A stretch of 64,000 nt of DNA. It comes from Misgurnus anguillicaudatus. Lineage: Eukaryota > Chordata > Actinopteri > Cypriniformes > Cobitidae. A model generated the notes under the pieces. It did no database searches, was not told the DNA's origin, and saw only the letters and a list, made by a program, of their open reading frames with translations. Made by a program: the position numbers and the translations under genes. Where the stretch lies: the NCBI RefSeq assembly GCF_027580225.2, contig NC_073343.2, forward strand, positions 1,984,001-2,048,000, read 5' to 3'. This document shows, piece by piece, positions 1 to 12,734 of this stretch. How positions within the stretch are numbered: position 1 is the stretch's first letter; the number at the start of each line of letters is the position of its first letter.

Positions 1-1243
1 ACAAAAATGAATTGCTGGGACTCAGGTGGCTATATTGATATTTATTAATCATTACCATTTGACAGTAGCAGAATAAAAGTACATTTTTTTCCACTAGAAA
101 TGTACTTAAAGGTATAGCGGAGGATTTTCTCGAATTTTAGAAAAGAACCGCCTTCTCAACGTTTTTAAAAAATGCAATTGCACAACACTCCTGATTGACC
201 ACTAGGAGGACCAATAGTGTTGATGATCCACCCGGAAATAGAAAATCCTCCGCAATACCTTTAAGTAAAAGTATCCATCTTTAAATATACTCTAAAAGTA
301 CTAGTTACAAAAACTTAATGTTTAAACGTAAAAAAATTACGCAAGAAAATATAACAATTTAAATGTAATTCAATACTACCCACCTCTGATGTCAAGATGC
401 ACAGCTGATTACCATACATGTATATTAGGCCTACATACATCTGAATTATTCTTATGGCTCAAATGTTTCAATATTTATTTGTATCCGCCTTAGTTTAAAA
501 TATATATATATAACTAGTATATATAATTATATATAATAATATAATTATATATATGTATAACTAGTTTTAACAAACATTAGTTAATGTATTACCTAACATG
601 AACCCATCAGCAATACATTTGTTACAGTATTAGTATTTATTAAATTTTGTTAATGTTAGTTAATAGAAATAAATCTTTAAATTGTTTGTTCATGTTAGTT
701 CACAGTGCATTGACTAACGTTAACAAGATTTTAATAAAGTATTAGTAATTGTTGAATTTAACATTACCAAGATTAATAAATGCTTTATAAGTGCAGTTCA
801 CTATTAGTTCATGTTTAACTAATGTAGTTAACTAATGAACCATATTGTAAAGTGTTACCAACATGCCCTACTTAAAACATTACTTGTGTGCATTTTGGGG
901 CAAAACAAAGTGCCTCAATTTGGACAGACTAGGACTAGTCTAATCCCTGTCTGGGAAATCGCCCCAAAGTGTTTAAACATAATGAATAAAATGTCATTCA
1001 ATATATTTGTGCGTGTGTGCTCCAACATTAAAATTATTTGGATCTCACTATGAAAACCAACAGAAATGTTTAGTGTCAAGAAATAACATCAATTCAATAT
1101 TTTCATTAAACAGGCCAAGTTTACCACCTGTTAGATACTGTAGATATTTAGGGGTGGTTTTCCATACAGGGCTTATCTCAGTCCCAGACTACAATGCATG
1201 TTTGAGTTGCCTTCGTTTAACAAAAAAATCTAAATATATTTAA
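1..1243. repeat. Interspersed repeat of about 1.2 kb, copy 1
   Basis: Nearly the same sequence recurs at about 39575-40760, and its left part at 15541-15924. The left end is cut by the window edge. The copy contains an AT-rich stretch near 495-560 and a segment of TTAGTTAATG-type sequence (about 560-870) related to the element at 45457-45780. Short frames here (for example 835-1053) are shared by both copies and carry no recognisable domain, so I do not call a gene. Confidence 0.85.
110..260. mobile_element. MITE with TTAA target duplication
   Basis: Inverted ends AGGTATAGCGGAGGATTTTC and GAAAATCCTCCGCAATACCT are flanked by TTAA at 106-109 and 261-264. The related repeat at about 39684 reads straight through as an empty site (GTACTTAAGTAAAAG). 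TTAA duplication is typical of piggyBac and Kolobok superfamilies; no transposase is present. Confidence 0.85.
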
Positions 1244-1257
1244 AAACCTCTTGTATT

Positions 1258-1526
1258 GACATTAACATATATCAGTGCCAATGTTTTGTTTTAAGATGCA
1301 CCCAGTATTGTTATTTTGTCAGGTATGTTTGTAAAAACTACTTAAATGTCGTAATATAACTAAGACCTAGTTCTGGATTAATCTAATCCCTCTTTGGGAA
1401 TCTGCCCCTTAATCAAATAAAATGTTTTAATATGTGACCAAATTTAAGTAGTTTAAAAAATATATATATTAAAATCGATACTGGTGTGCATCTTGAGACA
1501 AAACACTGATATATGTTGAGATGTCA
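1258..1526. mobile_element. Palindromic MITE
   Basis: A left arm containing AACATATATCAGTG and AAGATGCAC returns as its reverse complement near 1480-1526. Fragments of the same family (ends like GGTTTCCNGGACAGGGATTA) occur near 40010, 49065, 50600 and 58850. Confidence 0.6.
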
Positions 1527-1580
1527 GTACAAAATGATGGCAGCTCACATTTGCATTTTAGTCTGGTACTAGAATAAGCC

Positions 1581-3094
1581 CATCTGGGAAACAGCCCTGT
1601 TGTGTCATATCAGATGTAGGTGGCTTCAGGTTCAGCTGTGATTTTGAGGTGTAGTTGTGGTCAGAGACAGATAAATCCTCCGATTTCGTTTCTGCATCAC
1701 ACTTCAGGAGCATGTGGAAGGTCTCATCCTCACACCGCATCACTTATCTGTGAAAATAATAAAACCATAAACATATTTTTACATTAGTACTTAAAATACA
1801 TCATGAGAATTAATATATGATGGGATGATTATCTGAATATTTTTATGTGGCCGAAAGTCCCTCTCAGCTGGATGTAAGATGACAAAATGAATGCAATGGC
1901 GTCACATTCATTGGCGGCAGATCATGGGATGCAAAGTTAAAGGCTTGATCATCACAGATTTCATTGCTTCTGGTTGACTCTATGGCTGCAGTCATCATTG
2001 AGCATCACACTGAACCGGAGCTGGATCTGTCAGTCTCTTCATGTCTCTTTGGGAACTAAAGGATGAGAAATGCAGAAAAAACAAGTTAGTTTGAAGGGTG
2101 CTGATATAATGTACAGTTTTTACAGTAAGATAGATGTGCGTTTGGTTTGGGTCAAGCTTATATTGAAGTGAAAACATGTTTAGGCAATAAATCAGGTGAA
2201 CGCTTAGTTAAACATACGAGTCTTTAGACTGATCTTTCAACAAAACAATAAAAAAATGAATAAAATTAAATATTTAAAACGAATCCATATAAATCAACGA
2301 ACAAAACGCATTAATAATTTACTGTATAACACTTCATGATGCACGATTAGTATTTCTGTCTGCCACGTCTTCACATAAAACTTCCAGCTTTGAGCTTCTT
2401 CATTGCTGGAGGATATACGGTTATCAAACAGAATATACAGCTGTCTGTCTGTAGCCATTTGGGAACCATGAGAAGAAACCCTGCAACTCATGACATCTGC
2501 TAATGAGTTAATGTTAATGTAATGTAAAATGTATGGCTGTAGATCCTGACATCTTGAATTGTTTACCTGATTTTAAGCTTGAACACTGTACTCATCTGTA
2601 ATCTAACCTGTTTTAATGTTACTATTATAAAAGAATGGAGGACCTTTTGTCTGAGTCAAATTTCTTTTTCATTTTTTCTCATCAAATTTCTCTCTCTCTC
2701 AACTTTTTTCTCATTTTACACGTTGAATTCAGAAATCTCATATCACACCATCCTCAACAGATTTCTCTTAATAACATGGAGAGGACACGCATGTGACAGA
2801 CTTCCCCCATAACCTCTGATACTGATAAGCTGTTATTATTGTTGAACTAAACCTGATTCCGGACAGGTTTTAACGTTTGAATCTGTTGCTTGACAGCAAC
2901 TACAGGATGTGATTCTAAGAAACAAATATATCAAAGAACCCAAAAAATAACAATGAAATCCAGCTAACTGAGTAATAAGTTTAAAAAGTTGTAAAGCAAT
3001 GATCTCAAGTTTCAGGTCCTTAAATTGTTTAATTGTATTTTTTGGGGCGGGGGGGCTTCATTGAAGCTTTCTGCTGCTGCTGCTGCCCTCAACT
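1581..3094. other. Intergenic stretch, no supported gene
   Basis: Three short minus-strand open frames lie here (about 2456-2294, 2057-1995 and 1743-1558), but no pair of junctions joins them in a continuous frame. The last one runs into MITE sequence. I see no firm gene. Confidence 0.5.
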
Positions 3095-6000
3095 TCATTT
3101 TTTGTGAACGGACAAGCAAAACAGCTTTCTCTCCAGGCTGTCTATAGCACTGCTTATTGAAGCCTGAAAATAAAACAAATGGAGATTTAATGCATGTACG
3201 TCACTCTACATATTAAATATAACATGACACTTGTTATATTCAGGTCTCTGGTAAATTTTTACCTGTGAGACCGCAGTGCTAGACGAAGCCTGGAGAGTAG
3301 ATGCACTCTGGGCTTGAAGTGCACGTCTATAAATACATAAACACATTTCTTAATGACCAGCAATATTCTTCATTTCTGCAAACAGTCAAACATTAAACTT
3401 TTGTTAAAACTGAGATTTTGCTAGACTTGCTGAGACTTACTGAATAGCCCGATTTCGCCTTTGCCTTTGCCTTCTCCTCCTTCTCTTTCTTCTTTTTTGC
3501 TGCAAAGACAAAAGAGAATAGAGATGTAATACATGCATATTACACTACACATTAGATATAAATTGGCAGTAGATATGTTTAGGTAAATTTCTACCTCTGA
3601 AAGGACAGCTTGTGTAGAGGAAGGTCTATAAATACATAAAACAATATAATTAAGACCTGTTTTTACAAACATTCAGACGTTAAACAACTGCTGTCTATAA
3701 AAATGTTGAAACAGCTAAACATTACATTATAAATGTTTGAGTTAAAACAGAGAGAACTTGATAAACATACTGAGCAGGAGGCATAAATCTTGCCCTTTTT
3801 CTCGTCTGTATCTCCTGTAAATATAAACAAACAAAGATTGAATGCATGTATATTACACTACATTTTACATATAGATTGACATTAGTTTTGTTTAGGACAA
3901 ATTTGTACCTGTGACATAGCACCAGCATGGCGCTTGTGGGGCGCACATGCTGGTGCTGGCTGCACTTTTGGAAGGGAAGGTCTATAAATACATAAAATAA
4001 AACAATATTGTTAAGAGCTGTTGCTGCAAATATTCCAACACTTAACATTTGCTATTTGTAAAATCCCTAAAGCAAAACGTTATTTTACAAATGTTCAACC
4101 TAAACACTTTAGAATTTGTTAAACTTACTGAGCTACTGAAGTACAGAGGATGTGGCCGGAAGTGGCCGGAGCAGCCCACGGTGGAACTGGCAGAGGAGCA
4201 AGAATAAAAGCAAGAATAAAAATAATGGCAGTAACACTAAAAATTATGATTTTGGGAACATTTGTGCATATAAGAAAAACTGTTTGAAATGTAAATACAT
4301 TTTTAAATAACTTACAGATAACCGGCTGAGGGCCAGGACCGCCAGAGGAGCGGGCGCGACCCCCACAGGAGCGGGCGCGGCCCCCAGAGGTGCCGGTGCG
4401 GCCCACAGAGGACCGTGCGGGACCTGCCCTCTGCTGGCCCTCTGCCGGCCCTCTGCCGGTCGCACCCGCGGCCACAATCTCAAGCTGAGCTAAACCTGAT
4501 AAGCAAGAATAAAAATGTCAGTAAGACTTAAAGTTAAGATTTTAAGAACAATTGTGCATATAAGAAAAACGGATTGAAATTTAAATGAATTTTTTAATAA
4601 CTTACAGATGTCCTCTGAGGACCGGACGGGCGGACGAGCGGCCATGGGTCGTCTGGTAACCCGGGCACGGGTGGGACCTTCACAGGATTGGCCGCGGGTC
4701 GCAGTGGCCGTCGGCAGGCCCAGCAACGGAGCGGACGTCGGCAGGACCGGCAAAGGACCGGCCGACGGCAGAACCCGCTGAGGGCCGGCCGACTGCACGA
4801 CCGGCTGAGGGCCGGCCGACTGCACGACCGGCTGAGGGCCAGGACCGCCAGAGGAGCGGGCGCGACCCCCACAAGAGCGGGCGCGGCCCCCAGAGGAGCG
4901 GGTGCGGCCCCCAGAAGAGCGTGCGCGACCTGACCCCTGCTGGCCCTCTGCCAGCCCTCTGCCGGTCGCACCCGCGGCCACAATCTCAAGCTGAGCTAAA
5001 CCTGATAAGCAAGAATAAAAATAATGTCAGTAAGACTAAAAGTTACGATTTTAAGAACAATTGTGCATATAAGAAAAACGGATTAAAATTTAAATGAATT
5101 TTTTAATAACTTACAGATGTCCTCTGAGGACCGGACGGGCGGACGAGCGGCCATGGGTCGTCTGGTAACCCGGGCACGGGTGGGACCTTCACAGGATCGG
5201 CCGCGGGTCGCAGTGGCCGTCGGCCGGAGCAGCAACGGAGCGGCCGTCGGCAGGACCGGCAAAGGACCGGCCGACGGCAGAACCCGCTGAGGGCCGGCCG
5301 ACTGCACGACCGGCTGAGGGCCGGCCGACTGCACGACCGGCTGAGGGCCAGGACCGCCAGAGGAGTGGGCGCGACCCTCACAGGAGCGGGCGCGGCCCCC
5401 AGAGGAGCGGGCGCGGCCCCCAGAGGAGCGTGCGCGACCTGCCCTCTGCCGGCCCTCTGCTGGCCCTCTGCCAGTCGCACCCGCGGCCACAATCTCAGGC
5501 TGAGCTAAACCTGATAAGCAAGAATAAAAATAATGTCAGTAAGACTAAAAGATACGATTTTAAGAACAATTGTGCATATAAGAAAAATTGATTGAAATTT
5601 AAATGAATTTTTTAATAACTTACAGATGTCCTCTGAGGACCGGACGGGCGGACGAGCGGCCATGGGTCGTCTGGTAACCCGGGCACTAGTGGGGCCTTCA
5701 CAAGATCGGCCGCGGGTCGCAGTGGCCGTCGGCGGGACCATCAACGGAGCGGCCGTCGGCAGGACCGGCAAAGGACCCCCTGACGGCAGAACCCGCTGAG
5801 GGCCGGCCGACTGCACGACCGGCTGAGGGCCAGGACCGCCAGAGGAGTGGGCGCGACCCTCACAGGAGCGGGCGCGGCCCCCAGAGGAGCGGGCGCGGCC
5901 CCCAGAGGAGCGTGCGCGACCTGCCCTCTGCCGGCCCTCTGCTGGCCCTCTGCCAGTCGCACCCGCGGCCACAATCTCAGGCTGAGCTAAACCTGATAAG

Positions 6001-9000
6001 CAAGAATAAAAATAATGTTAGTAAGACTAAAAGATATGATTTTAAGAACAATTGTGCATATAAGAAAAATTGATTGAAATTTAAATGAATTTTTTAATAA
6101 CTTACAGATGTCCTCTGAGGACCGGACGGGCGGACGAGCGGCCATGGGTCGTCTGGTAACCCGGGCACTAGTGGGGCCTTCACAAGATCGGCCGCGGGTC
6201 GCAGTGGCCGTCGGCAGGACCATCAACGGAGCGGCCGTCGGCAGGACCGGCAAAGGACCGGCCGACGGCAGCACCCGCTGAGGGACGGCCGACGGCACGA
6301 CCGGCTGAGGGCCAGGACCGCCAGAGGAGCGGGCGCGGCCCCCAGAGGAGCGTGCGCGACCTTCCCCCTGCTGGCCCTCTGCCGGCCCTCTGCCGGTCTC
6401 ACCCGCGGCCACAATCTCAGGCTGAGCTAAACCTGATAAGCAAGAATAAAAATAATGTCAGTAAGACTAAAAGTTACGATTTTAAGAACAAATGTGCATA
6501 TAAGAAAAAACTGATTGAAATTTAAATGAATTTTTTAATAACTTACAGATGTCCTCTGAGGACCGGACGGGCGGACGAGCGGCCATGGGTCGTCTGGTAA
6601 CCCGGGCAGGTACCGGACATATGAGGGGGCGTACTGGTCTATATAAATAAATATAAAAATATTCAGGGACTACCCAATTGCTGTTACCATATTTACATAA
6701 ACATGGCTAAAACAAATATTATAAATGATTAAGTATAACAAAAGGTTAATAGCTGAACTCACGGAGCATTAGATCTCTGCCTAAAGCTCGCATCCACCTC
6801 CTCATATGTCACAGTTACAGTCTGCAGGAAAAATAACAAACTGAGAATTAACAAATGATCATTAAACTACTTTTTAACTTAAAATTGAACTAGTTATGAT
6901 CAAATTTAAACCTGCGAGATTTTCGCAGACTGAATCCTGCCCGGGCCTGGCCTTCGACCACTCGGCTGGGCAAACCCTGATAAGCAAGAATAAAAATTAC
7001 AAGTTAAAGAACAATTGTGAATCCATCGAATCTTAATAAATATGTATTAGAACATTTCAAACTTACTTTGGTGGGTGGACAAACCGCGAGACAACAAAGG
7101 ACCTTCTCGAGCATCCAACGGACCTCCTGGAGGGAACTCCTCAACTAGCTTTGTCCCACTTGGCTGGAAATGCAGAAAACAGAGAATTAATACATGCACA
7201 TTCAATTTCTTTGTAACTTGGCACTAGTTATGATAAGGGCTCTGGTAAAACTCTAACCTGTGAAGTACAAGTGGGACGCTTGTGAGGAGTTAGTCCCAGG
7301 GATCCTGGATAGCTCATAGAAGGTCTAAAAATACAAATAAAACATGTAATAAAATCTGTTTGTGCAAACACTCAAGTACAATGTAATTTTTTATTTACAG
7401 CTAAACATATTTTTTTGTTTAAAACATGAAATTACAAATGTTAAAAGGAAACATTGCAATATTCTCTGATGAATTTAGTGCCTTCTAATAGACCAATAGA
7501 CAAATGTTTCCTTCAGCACTCATCTGAATCATTACAAGCCAACTGACATTATAACACAGGGGTACCCAAATTCGGTGGGTGTCCTGCAGAGTTTAGCTCC
7601 AACCCTAATCAAACACATCTTACTAAGCATACTAGAAACTGCCAGGCAAGCTGAGGCGAGTTGGAGCTAAACCCTGTAGGACAACCGCCCCACAGGACAG
7701 AGTTTGGGTACCCCTGCATTAACAAGTTCATGCATTTCAACTGATTCTTTATATTATTTACTGTGAATGTTTTATCTTACCCTTTACTGAGACCGCCTTT
7801 GTTTGAAGCCGCAGAAAACTTCAAAACAGGTTTCTGGGCTTGTAACACTGGACCTGTATATGAAAAGCATTTTATGAGTTTTACAGTATAAGAGTTAAGG
7901 AGAACAACAAGATCATTCTTTCTTCCAGTATATTGTCCAGAAGTGTCCATTTGAGATTAAGTCAGGTGTGAGAAGAACATGCAATGTCAACAACATTAAC
8001 AACGGAGTTTGGTAACGCTTTATATTACGACCCGCAATGTACGGCATAATTAAGCATAGCTATTTGTAACAACAGAGTAACTTTAAAGTACATACTTGTA
8101 GGTATAAGGTAACAATAGATTTATTTTGGGGTAATAGGGTGGTAAGAATATGGAAAATTATCAATTATTTATACTTTATAAATTATTTATATAAGTATTT
8201 TATAACTACAGTGTACCTATTGTAATATTACATGGTATGTACGACTTAGGCAAATATCTGGGGAAATGATGTATAAATTATTTAATAATTTTTTTGTACA
8301 TTTTTCTTATTCCCTACTTACCTGAAGAAAGTATATTGTATACAGTCGATACTTGTAGGTATAAGGTAACAATAGATTTATTTTGGGGTAATAGGGTGGT
8401 AAGAATATGGAAAATTATCAATTATTTATACTTTATAAATTATTTAAAAGTATTTTATAACTACAGTGTACCTATTGTAATATTACATGGTATGTACGAC
8501 TTAGGCAAATATCTGGGGAAATGATGTATAAATTATTTAATAATTTTTTTGTACATTTTTCTTATTCCCTACTTACCTGAAGAAAGTATATTGTATACAG
8601 TCGATGCCTACGAGCCACGTCGTCAAATAAAATATAACAGCACATCACTTTTTAGTAGCCTATATTACTGATATGATTTAAATAGCAAAAGTCCAGCTGA
8701 TTTATAATAATATCGCCCCTTAGTCATACATACCAAGTAATATTACAATAGTTACAAAAAATGTTCTGTGGTAATCCTGTGGTATTTAACTCTGTCCAAA
8801 AGCTTTGGTTTTACCACACAATACAACAGAAAAACCACATATGGCATCTAATGGTAAATTCGTGTGATACAATACAACAAAAAAGTGCTGTGGTAATCCT
8901 GTCATATTTAGCTCCAATCATTTTTTGTGTGGTAGTTTCTTGTTGTACCGAAGCAGTATCACAGGATTAACACAGGACTTTTTGTAAGGGTAAAATACTT

Positions 9001-9646
9001 CAAGTATAAATAATTTATAATTTTCCATATTTTACCACCTTATTACCCCAAACGTATCATATTGTTCCCTTATACCTACAAGTATTGTGTACTATAAAGG
9101 TACTCTGTTGTTACAAATAGGTACGTTGTAAATGATGTTTAATTACCCGGTACATTGCGGGTCTTAATATGAAGCGTTACCCATGGTTTTAAAGTAACTG
9201 TCAAGTTTTTAAGTTAACGTTAGTATAGTAGCAAAACGATAACTGAGTTTTACACTTTAAACGACTTTTTAGTTACAGATACTGACTCACTTACACAGTT
9301 CATGTCGAACTCTGATTAACACAAATATAATAAACACATCTCATTTGACTCTATAGTTAATAACAAAGAAATGGGTTTACTTACAGGTCTCTCTCGCGGT
9401 GTCCGAAATACGGTGAACCGGCATCACCGCGGGCTCCACAGCTGGCATCCGAGGACGCCTCCTGAATTGTCCGCGGTGGACCTCCGGTTCACCGCTATGG
9501 TCCCGGCAGTATGGCTCGGTACTAGGCTGGCGTCCCAAGAAAGAGACCAGCCAATTGTACATGGCCAAAAAAACCCGCGCGATTAGCCAGCCAAAGAATG
9601 GCCGGCTAACCGCAGCGGGCTTTTTTGGCCTTCTATATATCTTCAT
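3095..9646 (-). CDS. Unrecognised 19-exon gene with tandem symmetric exons (about 926 aa)
   Basis: I do not recognise this protein. Coding exons in transcript order are 9646-9385, 7853-7781, 7324-7258, 7163-7067, 6976-6912, 6821-6763, 6638-6547, 6432-6106, 5992-5624, 5510-5115, 5001-4606, 4495-4316, 4186-4129, 3981-3909, 3814-3771, 3625-3595, 3499-3441, 3326-3263 and 3163-3095. Each junction is GT/AG, every phase matches, and the total is 2781 nt including TGA. The first ATG is 9646-9644, downstream of a TATA box. Residues about 17-38 are hydrophobic (FFGWLIARVFLA...), a possible membrane anchor. Residues about 239-794 come from five phase 1-1 exons rich in RARSSGG and PLPVLPTAAPL-like repeats, each full unit ending SSEDI. 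The last 132 residues come from seven small exons, including a very basic one (KRRKRRRRRQRQRRNR) and the C-terminus CLSVHKK. A non-coding role cannot be excluded, but frame conservation argues for protein. Confidence 0.7.
4316..6432 (-). repeat. Tandem array of exon plus intron units inside the gene
   Basis: Five units of about 300-510 bp each hold a GC-rich exon and a short AT-rich intron. On the minus strand each exon starts after CTTATCAG with GTTTAGCTCAGC (the first base completes a codon). The upstream four units end GGACATCT before GTAAGTTATT; the last and shortest ends differently before the same donor. Exon lengths are 327, 369, 396, 396 and 180 nt, all multiples of three. Frames 0 and 2 hit stops at the very start of each exon (GTT TAG; ...GCC TGA), so only the phase-1 reading crosses it. 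Exon 6638-6547 shares the 3' half of a unit. Confidence 0.9.
7557..7716. mobile_element. hAT-like MITE
   Basis: Inverted ends CAGGGGTACCCAAA and TTTGGGTACCCCTG lie in intron 2 of the minus-strand gene. Flanks (TTATAACA and CATTAACA) are a plausible degraded 8-bp duplication. Confidence 0.65.
8011..9181. mobile_element. Inverted-repeat element in intron 1, with internal tandem duplication
   Basis: Ends GGTAACGCTTTATATTACGA and the reverse complement of ...TTAATATGAAGCGTTACC match over about 30 bp, including GACCCGCAATGTAC. Inside, a unit of about 255 bp starting ACTTGTAGGTATAAGG is duplicated at 8094-8350 and 8351-8604. A smaller MITE rich in GTGGTAATCCTGTGGTA lies at about 8750-8990. The frames here are repeat-derived. 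Confidence 0.7.
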
Positions 9647-9858
9647 GAAGAAGATACCAACACACAAAAATAAAACAAAACAAAACACACCAAACACCAC
9701 CAAAACACGCAGAAGAACAAACGCCCAAAAACACAAATAACACGCCCAAAACACACAAATATCAAGCCAAAAACAGGCCAAAAAACACGCCAACTTCAAA
9801 TTCTCACTCTGTATAACTCCTAACTGTAAACCCACAAATTTTCTGGAATTCGCGCGGT

Positions 9859-9866
9859 CTTATATA
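9859..9866 (-). promoter_or_regulatory. TATA box of the symmetric-exon gene
   Basis: TATATAAG on the minus strand sits about 213 bases upstream of the chosen ATG. It suggests transcription starting near 9835 and a 5'UTR of about 190 bases. An in-frame extension upstream of 9646 exists but has no ATG. Confidence 0.5.
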
Positions 9867-9887
9867 GCCCTCTTGCAGTGACGAAAT

Positions 9888-9910
9888 AATCACACACACA
9901 CACACACACA
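9888..9910. repeat. (CA)n microsatellite
   Basis: Uninterrupted CA dinucleotides just upstream of the TATA box on the minus strand. Confidence 0.9.
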
Positions 9911-12734
9911 GTTCCATTAGCGTCACTTCTACTGTGACATCACCCTCTGTGCCATAGAAATAGTTTAAAACGTCAAACAGAATATTTAACCCATTAATTA
10001 GACAAAAAAAGTATACAATTTTGTTAAAAACATAATAAGCACAAAATAGACATCAAGATAGATCTATTAACATTATACAGAGGAAAAACTATAGACCATT
10101 TTGCCAGATGTAAACAACACTGGTCCAGAAGCACTCACTCTTGTTTTAAATGTTTTTTATTTTATTTTAATTTTTAAGTTAATATTTATTTTACATTTTG
10201 ATTCAATTCTACATTTTCTGTTGGTTGTATTTTCTTCCAATATTAATTAAAATTAATATTTTGTTCAGTGTTAAAAAACTGAAACTTGTCTATAAAGACA
10301 TTCCCCTTTAAAATCTCCTTCGACCCAAAGCTAGGCCTATGATGTAAAAACATAAATATTAGCCATATGTAACATGTGACATAAGTACATTTACATTCAG
10401 CAGACGGTTTAATCCAAAGGGATTTACAAATGATGTGGAAGCAATCACATCAACAAAAGGGCAGCAGTACATAATTGCTCTGAATCTTGTCTCGGTTAAC
10501 CTAACCCAGTACATGGTTATTTTTTATATAAAGGAAACATTATGAAAGAACAGAATAAGAGAAAAAGTAAGTGGTGGCAATGCAGGCTCAGGTGTAAATA
10601 AAAGTGATATGTCTTCAGTCGATTTCTGAAGTTTGCCAACGACTCTGCTGCTCTTGTGGCGCTGATGATGAAGCCACCGCAAGCCACCGGAGCGCAGACA
10701 TCTGAAAGAGTGTGTGACTGAATTAGTTTATTAGTGTGTGTATGTATAGGGGTGCAGAGTATGTGGCCGTCTTCTCCCTGTAAAACTTTTCCTTGTAAAT
10801 TGGGTTTCCAGCCACATTCTGTATTTTTACAACTGTAGACAACTTTTACAGACTTGACCTGTAATTACCAGATACAGTATCATGCTGCAATTTATTTTTT
10901 ACAGTATGTTCTATAAAACTTTACACTGTAAATTTACATAATGGCAGCTGTAATGCCAGCAAATTACTGTATTTTTACAAAACTATAACCAAGTTCTGTA
11001 TTCTACTGATATGCCACTTAATTATAAGAGAGTCATTACATGTGTTATTGCAATAAATTGTAAATATTGTTTTTATTAAAAGTCTCAAATGGAAAGTAAA
11101 TACATAATACACACATACAAAATTTAAAACGTTTATTTTTTACAGGCAAAAACCATAAAACTGCCTTATATAAACATGTTGGCTGAAATATCTGCTGTAT
11201 GAAATAAATGCACTTGACAGTTAACAGAACAGTTCAAGGAACAGTATGTAAGAAATTTATATCAATTAATCATAAAATAGCTCTGATATGTCACTAGACA
11301 TTAACAAAACATTTTCATTTCAAATACTTATAACACTGACAACAGTGGTCTGGACAGGATATTGTCATTTAAAAAGTGGAGTTGCAGCCCTCAACTGATG
11401 TTTATGTTGTCATTTTGTGTATTGGCCACCAGTTGGGTGATTGCAGTACCAGTTTTAGCCACAAGTTTTGTGATTGCAATACCAGTTTTGGCCAGAATCC
11501 TACATACTGTTCCTTTAAGAATTATCAGAACATAAACAATGCTCTTATAACTTTCAAAGAATGGAAAGGTTTTAAAATATTTATTTTAAAATTATGCAAA
11601 AAAAAAAAGAAGGAAAAAAATGAAAGCCAGGAGGGAAAAATACAAAAAACAAAAATTACTATTATTTTGATGTCTACACTCTAAAAAACGAATGTGTTAA
11701 ACACAACACAATTAGTGTTATTATTGGAACAACACACTTCGTGTTACTTTTACACAACTTGTGTTGTCACTTTTATTTATTTTAACACAAAATACATTGC
11801 ATTTCACTGACAAAACTTGCAAACAAACCAAACTTTCCACCTTAAACTATATTCTGCTATAAAAAAATAACAAACTTGTGTATACTTTCAGGTGCTCAGC
11901 CAAGGCTGCATATTAAAAATAAAAGTTTGATGAACTTTTGGATGTTGTCTTCTTACTTACACAGTAATTATTAAATATTTATTCATTAATTGTGCAATTT
12001 AATTGTATTATTTGGTGTAAACAGAAGTAACAGGGGAAGATCAATGGTCTGTTAAAAAAAAACGTTCTAGTCAAAACGGAAATCTGAATGTTAGGGCTGC
12101 AACCCACATTAAACAATTATTAAGCATAGTATATCAAAATATAAATCCAAAATACCTTTTTTACTTCATGTTGTTAATGCCCAAATCAGAATTTGTAGAA
12201 AAAAATCTGATCTTTATTGTGCACTGGATCACAACTATATCACAACTAAATGTGTCCTAAATATTTTATATTAGATTAAGATGAGGTCAGATGAATACAG
12301 TTCATACTTATTTAGCTTTAAAATAAAGTTTCAGTTTTACAAGACATGACCCACACTTACGATTACACTGTACAATGTTGCAAAACTTCTGCTTGCAACT
12401 TAATTTACACCTTTTTACACTTGTAATGTCATGTACACTCTCGCAAATTGTATCCTGCACATGCAAATGTTTTAGGTGTGATTTTATTTTCATACATCAC
12501 CCAGTTTTTAATGATATTGTCTTCTTTAGACACCCAGCTTATGTAGAGCAAATTCAGCTTTTCACAAAAAAGCATTGTGGGGATTCAATCCAAACCTTGG
12601 TAACTATATATAAGTGACCCATTTAATGTGTTTATTGAAGACGTTGATGATGTAAAATATGTGATAAGTTATCAATAAACTGTATTTAACCTTTGTGAAT
12701 AAATATAAATGTAAAAAACATATGAATGGCAAAC
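9911..12734. repeat. Intergenic DNA with MITE remnants
   Basis: No gene supported. About 10385-10740 matches a widespread fish repeat style (ACATTTACATTCAGCAGACG ... CCAACGACTCTGCTG). About 10770-11150 is rich in TTTTTACAGTA-type sequence. About 11680-11810 holds ACACTCTAAAAAACG and repeated GTGTTA/TAACAC. The frame at 12375-12617 and its minus-strand neighbour have no recognisable domain. Confidence 0.5.

Noticed and set aside
1558..2491. Three short minus-strand frames (one starting MATDRQLYILFDNRIS) that could be exons
   Set aside because: No pair of donor and acceptor joins them without an immediate stop, the last runs into MITE sequence, and no family is recognised.
4688..4933. Plus-strand 81-codon frame in the GC-rich array
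   Set aside because: Complement of the minus-strand repeat exon; splice signals exist only on the minus strand.
9647..9835. N-terminal extension of exon 1 with very hydrophobic residues
   Set aside because: It opens with GTG rather than ATG and lies just below the TATA box, so it is more likely 5'UTR.
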